Origin: Orobanche coerulescens
Taxonomy: Eukaryota > Streptophyta > Magnoliopsida > Lamiales > Orobanchaceae
DNA: 64,000 nt
Assembly: GCA_033398695.1 (NCBI GenBank)
Contig: CM065802.1
Coordinates: 207,409,096 to 207,473,095 of the forward strand
Direction of reading: 5' to 3'
Part shown: piece after piece, positions 22,745-34,616 of the stretch
How positions within the stretch are numbered: the stretch's first letter is position 1
How the letters are laid out: every line of letters begins with the position of its first letter
Program-made: the position numbers and the translations under genes
The notes under the pieces: model-generated
What the model saw: only the letters and a program-made list of their open reading frames with translations
The model's database searches: none
What the model was told of the DNA's origin: nothing

Positions 22745-24409
22745 TTAAGATGAAAACAACTCCGGATATCTAGTCTTCATATTGTCCTCCGTTTCCCAAG
22801 TGGCCTCTTCAACTCCGTGTCGTGACCATTGTACTTTAACTAAGTGTATTGGTTTATTCCTCAATTGTTTGATCCGACTCTCAAGTATCTTGATTGGTCT
22901 TTGTTCGAAGGTACCGTCATTAGCTATCTCGATTTCGTCGAAATTAATGATGTGACTGGGGTCTGGTACATACTTCCGCAATTGGGATATGTGAAACACA
23001 CTGTGAACGTGACTCAGCGATGGCGGTAAGGCTAACCTGTATGCTAAATCCCCAACTCTCTCAAGGATCTCAAATGGTCCGATATATCTCGGACTTAGAT
23101 TACCTTTCCTCCCAAAACGAAAAATTCCTCGTGTAGGAGACACTTTCAATAGTACGTAGTCCCCAATCTCGAACTCTAGCGGGCGGCGACGCACATTAGC
23201 ATAAGACTTCTGTCAACTCTGGGCAGTCAACAGTCTTTCCCGAATCAAAGCTACCTTCTCTTGAGTCTGAACTATCAATTCCGGTTCTGTCCCGATCAAG
23301 TCCGAAGAATCATCCCAGCACAGGGGTGATCGCCATCTTCTCCCGTACAAAGCTTCAAATGGTGCCATCTTAATAGAAGCATGCCAACTATTGTTGTAGG
23401 TGAATTCAATCAATGGCAACTGAACTTCCCAATCAGTTGACCAATCCAAAGCACAAGCTCTCAGCATGTCTTCTACTGTTTGTATAGTCCTTTCGGACTG
23501 ACCGTCCGTTTGGGGAGGATAAGCCGTGCTAAAATTCAGCTCAGTCCCCAAAGCTCTGTGAACTGCCTTCCAGAAGTGCGACACAAAGCGACCATCTCGA
23601 TCTGAAATAATGGTCTTTGGCGTCCCATGTAATCTGACTATCTCTGCAATAAATACTCGTGCCAATCTCTCGGGTCCCCAAGTATCTTTAATTCCTAGGA
23701 AATGAGCCGACTTGGTTAGTCGATCAACTACAACCCAAATCATGTTCATTCCTATCTTGGTCCATGGCATACTGGTGATAAAATCCATCGAGATATCCTC
23801 CCACTTCCACTCAGGAATCAGAAGCGGTTTTAACATTCCGGTAGGTCGCTGATGTTCAATCTTAACCTGCTGACAAGTCAAACACTTCGAAACGTACTCT
23901 GCTACGTCCTTCTTCATATTTCCCCACCAAAAGTTTTGTTTTAGATCCTTATACATCTTACTGCTGCCTGGGTGAATAGAATAGGGAGCGCTGTGAGCTT
24001 CCTTCAAAATTGTCCGTCTCAAATCATCATCATCGGGAACGCAAAGTCGATCTTGAAATCTCAGTACTCCATCATCTTGTATCACGAATCCTGGGGCTTT
24101 TCCTTTCTTTACTTCGTCACATAACCGAAGGATCAGAGAATCGTCCAACTGCTTAGATTTGATTTCTTCAACCAACGACGAAGTTAGTTCCATCACACAC
24201 AATTGCCCTTGGACTCCTTGCGTCCACACTTCAATTCCTTCACGGATTAGTTCTCGTTGAATGTTGGTTTGGGACGTAAGTGCTTCCAACACTCGAAGAG
24301 AAACAGGTTTATGGCTCAATGCATCGGCTACTACGTTTGCTTTACCCGGATGATAGAGGATTTCCAAGTCGTAATCTTTGATCAATTCCAGCCACCTTCT
24401 CTGCCTCAT
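22745..24409 (-). pseudogene. TEK2 integrase with chromodomain
   Basis: 24409-23213 opens with the RNase H end ([20 protein letters not shown]) and [12 protein letters not shown]. Then follow an HHCC module ([14 protein letters not shown] ... [18 protein letters not shown]), a D,D-35-E core ([51 protein letters not shown]) and [13 protein letters not shown]. After one stop near 23210 the frame goes on to the GPY/F module (YIGPFEILERVGDLAYRLAL) and a chromodomain ending VKVQWSRHGVEEATWETEDN and YPELFSS. The usual HPQTDGQ is YPPQTDGQ. It would insert the DNA copy into chromosomes; a single stop separates the core from the C-terminal modules. Confidence 0.93.
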
Positions 24410-25681
24410 GTTTAATTCTTTCTGACTGAAAATATACTTGAGACTCTTATGATCTGTAAAGATCTAACAATGAGTGCCGTATAAATAATGTCGCCAAATT
24501 TTCAAGGCAAAGACCACAGCTGCTAACTCCACATCATGAGTCGGGTAATTAACTTCGTACGGTTTTAATTGCCGAGAAGCATAGGCAATCACCTTATCCT
24601 TTTGCATCAACACACATCCCAGACCCTGATTTGAAACGTCGCTGTATACCATGAATCCATCAGTTCCATCTGATAATGCTAATATAGGTGCTGTCGTCAG
24701 TCTCTTCTTAAGTTCATCAAAACCAGCCTGGCATTTCTCATCCCACGTGAACTTTTGAGTTTTCTGTAACAGCTGAGTGAGTGGACGAGCAATTTTGGAA
24801 AATCCCTCTACAAAACGGCGATAATATCCATCAAGTCCTAAGAAGCTTCGGACTTCTTTCACGTTATTAGGAGCTTCCCATTCCAAGATTGCTTCGACTT
24901 TCTTCGGGTCCACCTGAACTCCGTCAGCTGATATCACATGCCCAAGGAAGGTTACTTCCCTAAGCAAGAACTCGCATTTGGAAAGCTTTGCATAAAGCTG
25001 TTTATTTCTCAAGATGCTCAAAACCATACGCAAATGCTCGGCATGCTCCTCTGTGTCTTTCGAATAGATCCAGATGTCATCAATGAAAACGACCACAAAC
25101 TTTTCTAGGTATTCTAAGAATACCCGATTCATAAATTGCATAAATACCGCAGGAGCATTGGTAAGTCCGAATGGCATCACCACGAATTCATAGTGCCCGT
25201 ACCGGGATCTGAAAGCAGATTTCGGTACATCCGATTCCTTAATTCTCAACTGATGATATCCTAATCGCAAGTCAATCTTCGAGAATACCCTTGCCCCTTG
25301 CAGTTGATCAAACAAGTCGTCGATCCGAGGTATAGGATACTTGTTCTTGATCGTCACCTTATTTAGCTCCCTGTAATCAATACATAATCGGAGGGATCCA
25401 TCTTTCTTTCAGACAAAGAGAACGGGTGCTCCCCAAGGAGAAACGCTAGGTTGAATGTAACCCTTCTGCAATAATTCCTCCAGTTGCTTCTTTAGTTCAT
25501 ACATCTCGGTTGGCGCCATGCGGTATGGTGCTCTGGAAATAGGAACGGCTCCAGGCTCTAATTCGATAGTGAACTCCACTTCTCTCTGCGGAGGTAACCC
25601 AGGTAGTTCGTCAGGGAATACATCTGAAAATTCATTCACAACTGGAATAGATGAGAGTTCTACTCCTTCTTCTTTCTTCAT
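24410..25681 (-). pseudogene. TEK2 reverse transcriptase and RNase H
   Basis: [10 protein letters not shown] then a TGA at 25409, [20 protein letters not shown], the [20 protein letters not shown] motif, [20 protein letters not shown], and the catalytic [14 protein letters not shown] (Trp replaces the usual Leu after IDDI). Thumb region [20 protein letters not shown]. RNase [38 protein letters not shown], then a TAG in [18 protein letters not shown] at about 24464. Two nonsense codons are the only obvious breaks. Confidence 0.94.
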
Positions 25682-26250
25682 GGCATATCACCAAAGTCCA
25701 CGACATCCCTGATTCAGTAATTTCACAGCTTTCATTGCTTTGATCAATTTTCCCGAGCTTCCCGGTCTCCATCCTCTCAATAAGTGTTCAGACCCATCAT
25801 CAGCAATGATAGAAATGACCCTCTTTCGGTAATTCAGAATAGCTCCATAACGGTTGAGCCAATCGTCTCCGAGAATTAAATCGTCACCATGGATGTCAAC
25901 TACAATAAGATTTGATAGCCAATCTCTCCCTCCTATAGTCACTTGAAAATCTCTAGTCTCTAGGGTTCCCACAAGTTTTTCTCCGCTCGGTAGTCCCACA
26001 ACATAAGGTTCATAATCATACAAGCACGAGATTTTCAAACGATTAACACAGTTCAAAGATATGAAAGAATGCGTAGCTCCTTAATCGAATAAGACACTAA
26101 CTGGTTGCAAAAGGATCTAAATCGTACCTGATGCAACAGCCGTGATTCTGATCGTCTGACTTCTTCATCTCGTAAATACGCGGAGGAACGGACCCAGCGC
26201 TAGATGCCTCTCTTTTCCCAACATTCTGCTGCTGGAAACTGCTTTGCTGT
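25682..26250 (-). pseudogene. TEK2 aspartic protease
   Basis: The active site reads VSVLFD-stop-GATHSFIS: the Ser codon of DSG has become TAA (26081-26083). The rest is well kept: CLYDYEPYVVGLPSGEKLVG, WLSNLIVVDIHGDDLILGDD and WLNRYGAILNYRKRVISI, then a TGA before [20 protein letters not shown]. The protein would process Gag-Pol; with this stop it cannot be made by simple translation. Confidence 0.9.
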
Positions 26251-26262
26251 GTCTGGTTTACA

Positions 26263-27365
26263 CTAGTGTCCTTCGGAACCGGTACAGGAGTGCGAGTACC
26301 AAAAGATCGAGTCGCATTTCCACAAAATGTCCTGTCCACACTCGAAACAGGTCACAGCAGGTGCGAAACAGTCACGTCGAACATGCCCCGCTTTGCCACA
26401 ATTATAACATTTCTTTCCTGCGTCTGAAACGGTTGGTGCTGCCCGGAACTTCTTTCCGCCTCGAGAAGGATGTAGAGGCCTACTCGACGAATGAAATGAG
26501 GACTGGCCCTTGCGGGGCCCACTACTCTTATTCTCCGTGAAGTTGCTAGACACTTTCTGCTTCTTTGCTTCCGTTGATTTCTCTACTGCCGCCTCTTTCA
26601 TATCATAGGCCAGCGCCTTGTCCTGATACTGTCGCAGGGTGGTACATTCAAATCCGGACATATATTGCTGAATCTCCGGCTTCATCCGCATGTCAAAATG
26701 GAAAATCCTCTCCGCCTCGGTCCTGACCAAGTGGCGCACATAAGTCAACTGGTGATTAAAAGTCTTAATCACGTCGGTCACAGATGCCTCTGAATTTTGT
26801 GGTGAGAAAAACTCCCGGACTCGTGCCTCTCTAATTGGGCGAGGACAATATTGCGCTTCCATCATTAATTTGAACTCCGTCCAGTCAACATTATGCTCCT
26901 CAGGTCGAATGGCCTCCCACCAGTCGAAAGCCTCCCCCATCAGACGACATTGGGCGACCGGAACCTTTCTGTCATTGGGACAGTTAATACCTGCAAAGAT
27001 CTTCTCTAAGTCCTTCAGCCAATGATCCCAAGAAAGCGTCTTAGCAGAACCGTCAAATTTCGGAGGGTGCAATTTGACCACCTCGGTAAGCCATTTGTCC
27101 CCCTGATTTTCCTCGTTATGCTGCTGTCCCATCGCCGTCTGCATGCGATCAACAACCTGAGCAAACTGGTTTATCTGAGCAACCACCTGTTGAAGCACTC
27201 CGGCATGTTAGGATCTGCATCATTATTTGTTGATCCCTGCTGTCCTCCGGAATGGGAATCTGTTCGACTAGCGGTTAATTCTGGGGTAGACATCGAATCC
27301 TCCTATCTCGCATTTCCACGTCTGCGTCCACGACCACGTCCGTGTCCATGACCTCCCCTCAACAT
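26263..27365 (-). pseudogene. TEK2 gag
   Basis: The start codon at 27365 opens MLRGGHGHGRGRGRRRGNAR, an RG-rich end that runs into a stop. The main frame (27198-26263) has VLQQVVAQINQFAQVVDRMQ, the capsid signature FDGSAKTLSWDHWLKDLEKI, VAQCRLMGEAFDWWEAIRPE, MEAQYCPRPIREARVREFFS, and a canonical zinc knuckle CYNCGKAGHVRRDC followed by the start of a second (CFECG) that is frameshifted. Gag forms the particle and packages RNA. TEK3 (53988) shares the MLRGG start. Confidence 0.9.
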
Positions 27366-27586
27366 ACTGTAAACACAAATACTCAATATCCAGGGCAACT
27401 TTCTAAAAGAAAGTCCGTCAATATTCACAAAAAGGAATTAAATAAAACGGTAGTAACTGAGATTAGGAGACTTATAACCACGGTCCACAATGCGATCTTT
27501 GGCTCGGCGGTGATGTTACAAACGACCCGTAAATAACGTAAACAGACCCAACTAAAACCCGACTGCCAAGATATCCATGAATCTTA

Positions 27587-27598
27587 GCTCTGATACCA
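27587..27598 (-). other. TEK2 primer binding site
   Basis: The minus strand reads TGGTATCAGAGC five bases inside the 5' LTR; matches initiator methionine tRNA. Confidence 0.9.
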
Positions 27599-27603
27599 TA
27601 TTC

Positions 27604-30021
27604 TGTAACACCCCGAGATATTCGGAATAATTACAGCGCCGTAAACCCTTTAAGTAAGGATTTACAAGGCTAATTAAAAGAAATGTAAACATAATTCAAC
27701 AGTACCACTGAAATTCAAAATAAAGAACCGGTTCAACTGATCCAGGGATTTAATTTATACAACCATATCGAAAATGACATTATTAAAACACACGTACTCG
27801 AGTACTAAAGTGAACGAAGAAGACAAATCACCATAACAATAAACATCAACCACATCACTGAGCCATCTCATCGTCATGTCAGTACTGTGGTTGCCTCCCC
27901 GCTCCTCGGCTACCTGAACATCAAAACAATGTCCACCCCGGAAGGGGTTAGCGAAACAACGCTAGTACAAGTATCGCAATACACAAATCATCAATGCATC
28001 ATAAAACATGCAAAACAGACTTCCGTCATCGGAATCCAACGATGTGAATCCTCACGATTCTATCAACACAATACAGGGTAATCCAATGATCCAGCGCCCT
28101 CGGTATAGATCCCCATGATGATCCCGTCGGACCAACGCATGGTGGAAAACCCGTCCAACGATCCAGCGCCCTCAGCATAGATCCCCATGATGATCCCGTC
28201 GGACCAACGCATGGTGGACATTCGATCCAGCGCCCTCAGCATAGATCCTCATGATCCTCTCGGATCATTTACAACACAAACAATACCATTATGCATACAC
28301 ATATGCAAATCAACACGTTCATCGACGTAAATATCATGACAACTCAAAAAATATAATCTCATGTTCAACAACACGAATAAATCGTACACACGATCAACAA
28401 TACAATATCAATAAGCTTAAAATACGATACTTGCCTCAAAGATGGCAAGAACAAATCACTCCAAAGAATCTCAACACACTCGAAGGCCGTCTCCTTCGAT
28501 CAACGTAGCAAGCTCGAACCTTAACAAAAGAAATAATATAGAATTTATCTTATGTCGTACGAATGTCTAACAACCCGGTCTATGGCCGAAAGCTCTAAAA
28601 AAATGCAATCTGCCTGAACTACTTAGCGTACGCTACGTACTCTACGTAACGTGCGCTAAGCCTGCCCGTTAGCGTACGTAAACGACGAAGTCTAGCATAC
28701 GCTAACTTATGTACCGGCAGTCCTCTCTGACCAGCCGACTGACTCGACTGATGACATAATGTACGTTACGTACCAAACGTAGCGTATGTTATTCATTCCC
28801 GATAGCGCACGTTAATATATACATCTTAGCGTGCGCTACCTGTGCATGGAAGTTTACTATAGGGCAGAAAACTGATCTAATGGTGATGAAACTCATGAAA
28901 TCTTCAGTGATAAAACATGTCATCTCCGTGCATACTATGTTCATACAGTTTGTGAAAGATCTTTATGGATTAAACGACTTCAAGGTACAAGGATACGTAT
29001 AACCATCACAACATCTTAATTCATCTTGATCTTCAAGAAAGTATCCTAAGTTCCATTCGTTCTACGTCCCAAAACGTATGATTTCATTATGTAAAAACAT
29101 AAGAACTTGATAATCTCCACATACTGGTCATAATCGGTTTTGAAGATACATGAATAAGCTTAGGAGTTCAAACACTAAAAAGGTTCAACGGTTTATACGA
29201 TGAAGAAGTACTGAAGCATCGAAAATATGCTTCTAACAACATGATGTTCAACTACGTACGAATTTTAACTGACCAGATAATCCCAAATCATGATCAAAAC
29301 ATCCTTCAGAATATTACTAATATTGGTGAAGAATCACCTACCTCAAATTAGCAAAGAACACGAAGGAACTTTGAAGAAATCCAACACCGAGATCTTGAAC
29401 ACCAATCTCCAATGATCTACAATCTTCAACTCGGGCTAGGATGATGATAAGAAGGGTTTAGGATGAAGAGAGTGACTCTCTAAGTCCAAGAATTCGGATA
29501 TGGGAAGTGAAAAGTCTGAAAATATGAAAAAGGATGCTGTCCTATATATAGAAAATGGTTATTAGCGCGCGCTAGTCCATATCCATAGCGTGCGCTAACG
29601 TCCATACGAAGCTTACTGACTTCACTGTACTCAGCATTTAGCGTGCGCTATCCTCATATGAGTAGCGTGCGCTACCGCGTTGACTTGGATTTTTCCCGAA
29701 AGCCGTCCAGGTTCATCCCGACATAATCCGACCAAGATCCGCGGCCTGATCTCACCTACCAACACGTCTCAATCATGCTGACTACGTATAGCGCGCGCTA
29801 AGGTTCATATATAGCGTGCGCTACTAAACCCAAATTAGCGTACGCTATGCCTAGTCGATAGCGTGCGCTACTTTTGAAAAAATCACAATATTGAACAAAA
29901 TCATGAAATCATATGCTCAACAACACCGGGTCAATAAATACAGAGAATAATACTCAAATCAAAATACAACAAATACAATATCACAAGGTTCAATTACACA
30001 TCAGAAATCTCGGGTATTACA
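27604..30021 (-). repeat. TEK2 5' LTR (2418 bp)
   Basis: TGTAACACCC to GGTATTACA (plus view), collinear with 20320-22709. Palindrome arrays at 28622-28848 and 29562-29871, TATA at 29543-29551, hairpin near 27934. Confidence 0.95.
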
Positions 30022-30367
30022 CAAACTGCGGGGGACGCATACGGATCACGTCCTGAAGTATCTTATTAGTGCCGGAACTAGTAGGCGGAACCGGGTTAGT
30101 ATTAGCTTGGTTGACCAAAACGGCCTAAGTCAGTAGTGTCATCTGGTTCGCTACTTTCTGGAGAATGTTCGCTACTCCAACATTATCATGAGCATTGCCG
30201 AAACTAGCAGACTAATCCTGCTGGTCCTCGGCATTAAGCGGGACATTGATCGACAAAGAAGGTGTTGCCGAACCAGCCCCTGAGCTTTCGTACATGGCCG
30301 CCCCACCGGCTGCGCCACGTCCCCTACCGCGTCCACAACCGCATCCGCGTCCTCTACCAGCAGGCAT
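30022..30367 (-). pseudogene. TEK1 gag, N-terminal part
   Basis: Start codon at 30367: MPAGRGRGCGCGRGRGRGAA, an RG-rich end like those of TEK2 and TEK3, then YESSGAGSATPSLSINVPLN, a stop near 30212, a further stop near 30126, and LQDVIRMRPPQ, which continues as FDGTFDPSGW across the TEK2 insertion at 20319. Confidence 0.85.
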
Positions 30368-30573
30368 TCTGAAGAAGTAACGGGTAACTACAATTCAAAC
30401 GCAATACACAACATGACACTAAGAAAGGAACAGAACATGGTAACGTAACGAGTTGAGTTAGGAAAAACTTACGAGCACTGGCGTACTGAGATGATGGCGT
30501 AGTAGTGATACTATTCAAAAATGACACTCAACTAGACCCAAATAACCGACAGCCTAGGTATCCATAAACTTAA
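30368..30573 (-). other. TEK1 5' untranslated leader
   Basis: Leader between PBS and gag start; nothing recognisable beyond that. Confidence 0.6.
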
Positions 30574-30585
30574 GCTCCGATACCA
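30574..30585 (-). other. TEK1 primer binding site
   Basis: The minus strand reads TGGTATCGGAGC, five bases inside the 5' LTR. Confidence 0.88.
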
Positions 30586-30590
30586 TATTC

Positions 30591-30599
30591 TGTAACACC
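30591..30599 (-). repeat. TEK1 5' LTR, terminal 9 bp cut off by the CACTA element
   Basis: TGTAACACC, followed by CACTA. The LTR resumes after 45165 with the target duplication ACC (45166-45168), then CCCAAGACGTTCAGGGCA, which restores the start seen at 4908. Confidence 0.92.
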
Positions 30600-31212
30600 C
30601 ACTACGCCATAGATGACCTACAACAACCCTGAAACTGTGTCAGCATAGACCTGATTTAATGTTGCCTTAGCCCCGAAAAGGGCAAAGGTAACACCAAAAG
30701 TGTGTTGTGTTCTCAGCAGTTGCCTTTGACCATAAAGGCAACATGCGAGCGGCCTAAGGTAACACCCTATGCTCATGTTACCATAGGAGCCTATGGCAAC
30801 ATATTTGGCACCCTATTGCAACATTTTATCTGTGTTGCAATAGACATTATAATTTAATAAAATAGATACCAAATTGGGTGGGGCACACCTGTGGGGCCCA
30901 CCTGTGGGCCCATATTGTGGAAATGTCGTTAATGCAATACCAGATAATAACAACTGCAACCCAATGTGTATTACAAAATATTAACCAATTTCAACACACT
31001 AACTACCTATTGCAACACCTCAAATGAACAGAATAAAAATATAGCATTTAAATATTGCATTTCCCATAGAAAAACAATTCTGCATCGTTAACCTAGCTAT
31101 AGTTAAACCAACAAGTACATCGATCCACCAAAAACATCAACCAATCTATTACATCAACCAAATAGACAAATGGATGAAAATTGTTCAAAATAGAAGAACA
31201 AATGAATGACAT
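30600..31212. repeat. CACTA left terminal and subterminal region
   Basis: TIR then clustered GGTAACACC, GGCAACAT, TGTTGCAATAG and TTGCAACA motifs in both orientations, the likely binding sites of the transposase complex. No gene. Confidence 0.75.
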
Positions 31213-31430
31213 CTAAGAGCTAGGGACTCCTGTAACTGGAGTTTCATATTCTTGTGTAATTGGAGTGCCATCTTCTTGTGTAATTGGAGTGCCATCTTCT
31301 CGTGTGTCACCACAAAGTGTTGCACCAATATCAATTTTCAAGTCAGGGTTGGCTTCACCAATTTTTTTCTCCGAAGGGGTTGCATGCCTTCGGGTATCTT
31401 TTCCTTATGTCAGCCACATATGCACTACCA
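31213..31430 (-). pseudogene. Possible CACTA-encoded C-terminal exon with EDGTPITQ repeats
   Basis: The minus strand has an open frame ending PDLKIDIGATLCGDTREDGT, then ITQ, then a second EDGTPITQ, then EYETPVTGVPSS and a stop at 31213. The two near-identical 25-bp repeats are at about 31251-31300. Its place near the end fits a transposon protein exon (TNPA-like or transposase tail), but no known domain is recognised. It could also be a host fragment. Confidence 0.3.
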
Positions 31431-32637
31431 CACATTATAGAACTTGTCAAAATTGAAAATCACCAAAAGAATAAAAGAAACTAAGGAAGTGAATGCATCA
31501 TAACCAGGATAGGCAATTGTGCTTTGATATTTTTCAAAATAACTAATAATACTTGCAACTATAAACAAATTTCCATATGTAAACTACCATTGGTACTGTG
31601 GTTTCATTTTTGAAATTCAGTAAATCCCATATCCCCCTTGCTTGATAATATCTGCAATAAAAGATGCAGTGAATTGTGTTTATGATGTCGGCATAAAAAA
31701 ATTTGGTAAAAAAAAAAAGATTTCAGATGCTACCTTCTTGTTGAGAGGGAGAGCCTTGAAGCTGTGAGATGACTGGCAACCATTTGGCCTTGAAGTAATA
31801 TCACTCATGAGGTTGGCTCTGACGAAAATAAGACATTACAAGTTAAGGGAGAGAAAGGGTCCAAATGGTGTCATGAAACATGTAATAACACTAAGCAAAA
31901 ATCAAACTTCCAGACCGAGGTCAGAAAAGTTACAAAAACAAGAAAAGGTTTGACTAGCCTCTATATGCATACAGTTAAATGAGCTAATTGGTCCACAAAA
32001 TTCACATATTAACCAAAAGCAGGCAAGAAGACCTACAATTTATGAGTGCCACAAGTTTGGAGAAAAATAATAGAGGAGTCAAGAAGGATCAGGGATTGGA
32101 AACAATCGCATGATGAATCGAACACAATCAAGATTCGAAAATATTACCTTCTGTGTTCTCTCGCTCCCACAACTGTGGTTAAGTTAGTGGTCAACATGTG
32201 TGAGTCCTGCCACGTGATAAAAAGAGGACAAGAAAACATCATCAACACATCTCAACTACTGGTAAAGAGTAGTTGCATGCTAGATTGAAGCTGAGTCAAA
32301 AGTCTACACACAGTATACTAACATAATTTCTCTACAATAATAACAGGAAGTCACTAAATATACATGTAAAACGAAAATCCAATAAACATTTCACTAAATG
32401 ACTATATCAAAACAAATCAGTATTTGCAAGAAATGAGACTAACAAATGTAATTAAGCGCCACAAATGAGAATCCTTGAATTTACTAAGCAATATGATAAA
32501 AAAACTTTATCAACCAATGAGGACTCCCCTAATCAATATCGAGGAAATGTAGAAAACAAAATGTAAAAAACATCAGATCCAAACATTAAATGAATGAATT
32601 TGACATCACAAGCCACACAAGATACCTGAACTCTTAC
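31431..32637. other. CACTA interior, unassigned
   Basis: AT-rich; one 80-codon plus-strand ORF (32046-32288) has no recognisable motif. The region may hold introns or decayed exons of captured or transposon genes. Nothing firm. Confidence 0.4.
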
Positions 32638-32870
32638 CGGATGTGAGAAGCAATCCGGATGTAAGCCGCTTCAAAAAGACAACCCTCTTCCCCGAAACCT
32701 TCTGCGGAATGATCAACACCATCCCTGATGTAATACTCGCCCTGTAAACACAAACACCCAAAAATACAAATCACCATAAAGCAAATTAACTTTTAAAAGC
32801 AAGAAAAGAAAATATATACCTGAGCTTCGTAGGTCTAGGCTTGGCGACGAACAAGATACCCGAATTAATA
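32638..32870 (-). pseudogene. RPL6: Captured ribosomal protein L6 (eL6) gene fragment, two exons
   Basis: On the minus strand exon 1 ends VAKPRPTKLR at 32820, and a GT...AG intron (32742-32819, 78 nt) leads to exon 2 (32638-32741) reading ASITSGMVLIIPQKVSGKRV then FLKRLTSGLLLTSG. Splicing keeps the frame across AG/G. This matches the conserved plant eL6 core, usually KPTKLRASI(T/Q)xGTVLI and GKRVVFLKQL. A GTAAGAG donor follows. Only about 50 codons remain of a protein of roughly 230. It lies directly downstream of a TOPLESS-related fragment on the same strand. Confidence 0.85.
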
Positions 32871-32885
32871 TCCAAGAGTACTCAC

Positions 32886-33433
32886 TTGCAATGGCACCGA
32901 ACAAGCTGATATATCCCAGACCTTAAACGTTTTGAGTGCTAACCTTTCTCGGGAACCAATTTCCCATATGGTAATATCACCCTTCCATACATGTTGTTAG
33001 TCTGTTCACCTGCCAAAGTATAGAAATGACAGTATTCAGGCAACTAACAGTCAACCTAAAAGAATAGCCTGTTGTTGTGGATGAAAATCCATGCTCATAA
33101 CATTCGATCCTTGACTGAGACTTCGTACAACTATTTTGGGAAGGTCATCTGGTGAACAGATATTAGGCGGATGAGTAGAACCAGAAAATGACACCTAGTA
33201 AAAATTGATAGTGTCGCAATATGAATTGGAGGTGAATAGTATTTAACATTTTCCATACAAGGAAAAAAGTCAAACAATGGTCAAAGAAATTAAAGGGGGC
33301 AGCAGATATATTTGAAAATACCTCGTCAGGTTGGCCAACTCGAAGACGCTTCATCAGATGCTCTGAGTCAGTAGTCTGATATTCCATTCCAGGACCACCA
33401 GGGGGAGTTCTTGGATGTTTCAATAAATCAACT
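32886..33433 (-). pseudogene. Captured TOPLESS-related corepressor gene fragment, three exons
   Basis: Minus-strand exons: A (33322-33433) LLKHPRTPPGGPGMEYQTTD, then SEHLMKRLRVGQPDE with a GT donor at 33321; B (about 33055-33175) CSPDDLPKIVVRSLSQGSNV, then MSMDFHPQQQAILL; C (about 32886-33014) GDITIWEIGSRERLALKTFK, then VWDISACSVPLQ with a GTGAGT donor. This is the linker and first WD40 blade region of plant TOPLESS/TPR transcriptional corepressors, with plausible intron positions retained. Exon C has a small indel near GDITI. Only about 110 codons of a protein of about 1,130 remain. Confidence 0.88.
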
Positions 33434-34616
33434 GAAGATAAAAGGGAAAGGCATACTTCATTAACTCGTTGGTTAGGTGATACAGGGAGTGCATGTAAAA
33501 AGTTTCGCTTTAGCACAGGTGATTCGTTGTAGCAAACGTCAGAACCATGCATCTAAACATTTTGACGCGTTCGGCAACATTTAAGAATGATCCTAGTTTA
33601 ATGTGTGTAATCCTCGTTTTAGCTGTCTCCCTTACTTTCTCAAGAATAATAAAAGAACATGAAAAAACACTCTACATCCCTTTAAGCTACAATATCACCT
33701 AATAAGATAGAAGCTCTTTGCTTTAAAAAAAAGGGACGAAAAAAGAGACTAGTTTCTCGTCTAAATATGCTGAATACACACATATAAACAATACAATGCC
33801 ATACTTAAAGAAAATAAATGGAAAAAACCAAATAGTAACTAAAAGAACAGAAACATAAACCAAAATATGAAGGATAAGTATATAACCTTGAATTGAGGAG
33901 AGAGATAATTCTTTATAAACCAAAACTTGACTGGCCGATTTGTATTTTTCAGAACACTTAAAATCATAATTTTCAGAAAATGTTCATACCTGCAGAGAAA
34001 TTGTTAGTAAGGCGGGTAAAGATGATGGAAACTGGAAACTAAATTAAATGCAGAAAGTAAAAGATTGTCACACTGTGTAGGACAAAGAAACACTATATCC
34101 ATCAGTCCATGGTCACCATATCTATTTTCTTATTAGTTCTTAACTACGTAAATTAAAGACAAAACTACAGATGAAAATAATAACCCCTGCACATTTGACC
34201 AATTGCAACATACTGAAACGCTCGAACTGAAGTGATATTGATTCTTGTTCATCCACTGATATCTAAAAGAAGGTTGCAGATGATTTGACAGAAAGATTAG
34301 ATAAACTATTTTGGTGCAGATATAAAGAACTTACAAGTGTCCAGACGCAACAGAAAATATATTTTTTGTTTTTTTCACGGCGACCATCATTTTTACATTC
34401 CTACAAGAAAATGAAATGAGCGTTGTCAGTGATACACAATCGTTTGCTAGAGCAGTTATGCAACGACATAAGGAGATATCATGTAAGCTCGTGCATGTAA
34501 ATATCTCCATTTAAGAAGTGCACTGCAAACCATACATGGTCCAAGGCAATCAAAACCAAAGCCCTAATTCTCAGAATTGATTGAATTACATAATGAAATA
34601 GAGAAGAGTGACTTAC
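33434..34616 (-). other. CACTA interior with possible captured exons, unassigned
   Basis: The stretch holds intron-like AT-rich DNA and two short minus-strand exon candidates bounded by AG...GT: about 34335-34372 (NVKMMVAVKKTKNIFS frame) and about 34200-34262 (ISVDEQESISLQFERFSMLQ frame). A 129-codon ORF (33163-33552) spans the TOPLESS exon and flanking intron and is not a gene in itself. No identity for the rest. Confidence 0.35.

Larger units (their letters stand above)
20320..30021 (-). mobile_element. TEK2: full-length Ty3/gypsy chromovirus in TEK1 gag
   Basis: LTRs 20320-22709 and 27604-30021 begin TGTAACACCCCGAGATATTC and end GGTATTACA; perfect CAAAC duplications lie at 20315-20319 and 30022-30026. 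The minus strand shows PBS, gag with a CCHC knuckle, protease, RT, RNase H, integrase and chromodomain. Five or more stops or frameshifts prevent a continuous polyprotein, but domains are clean enough to suggest moderate age. Confidence 0.96.

Noticed and set aside
31265..31484. Three overlapping plus-strand ORFs near the CACTA left end
   Set aside because: Shadows of the minus-strand EDGTPITQ repeat frame and its 25-bp direct repeat.
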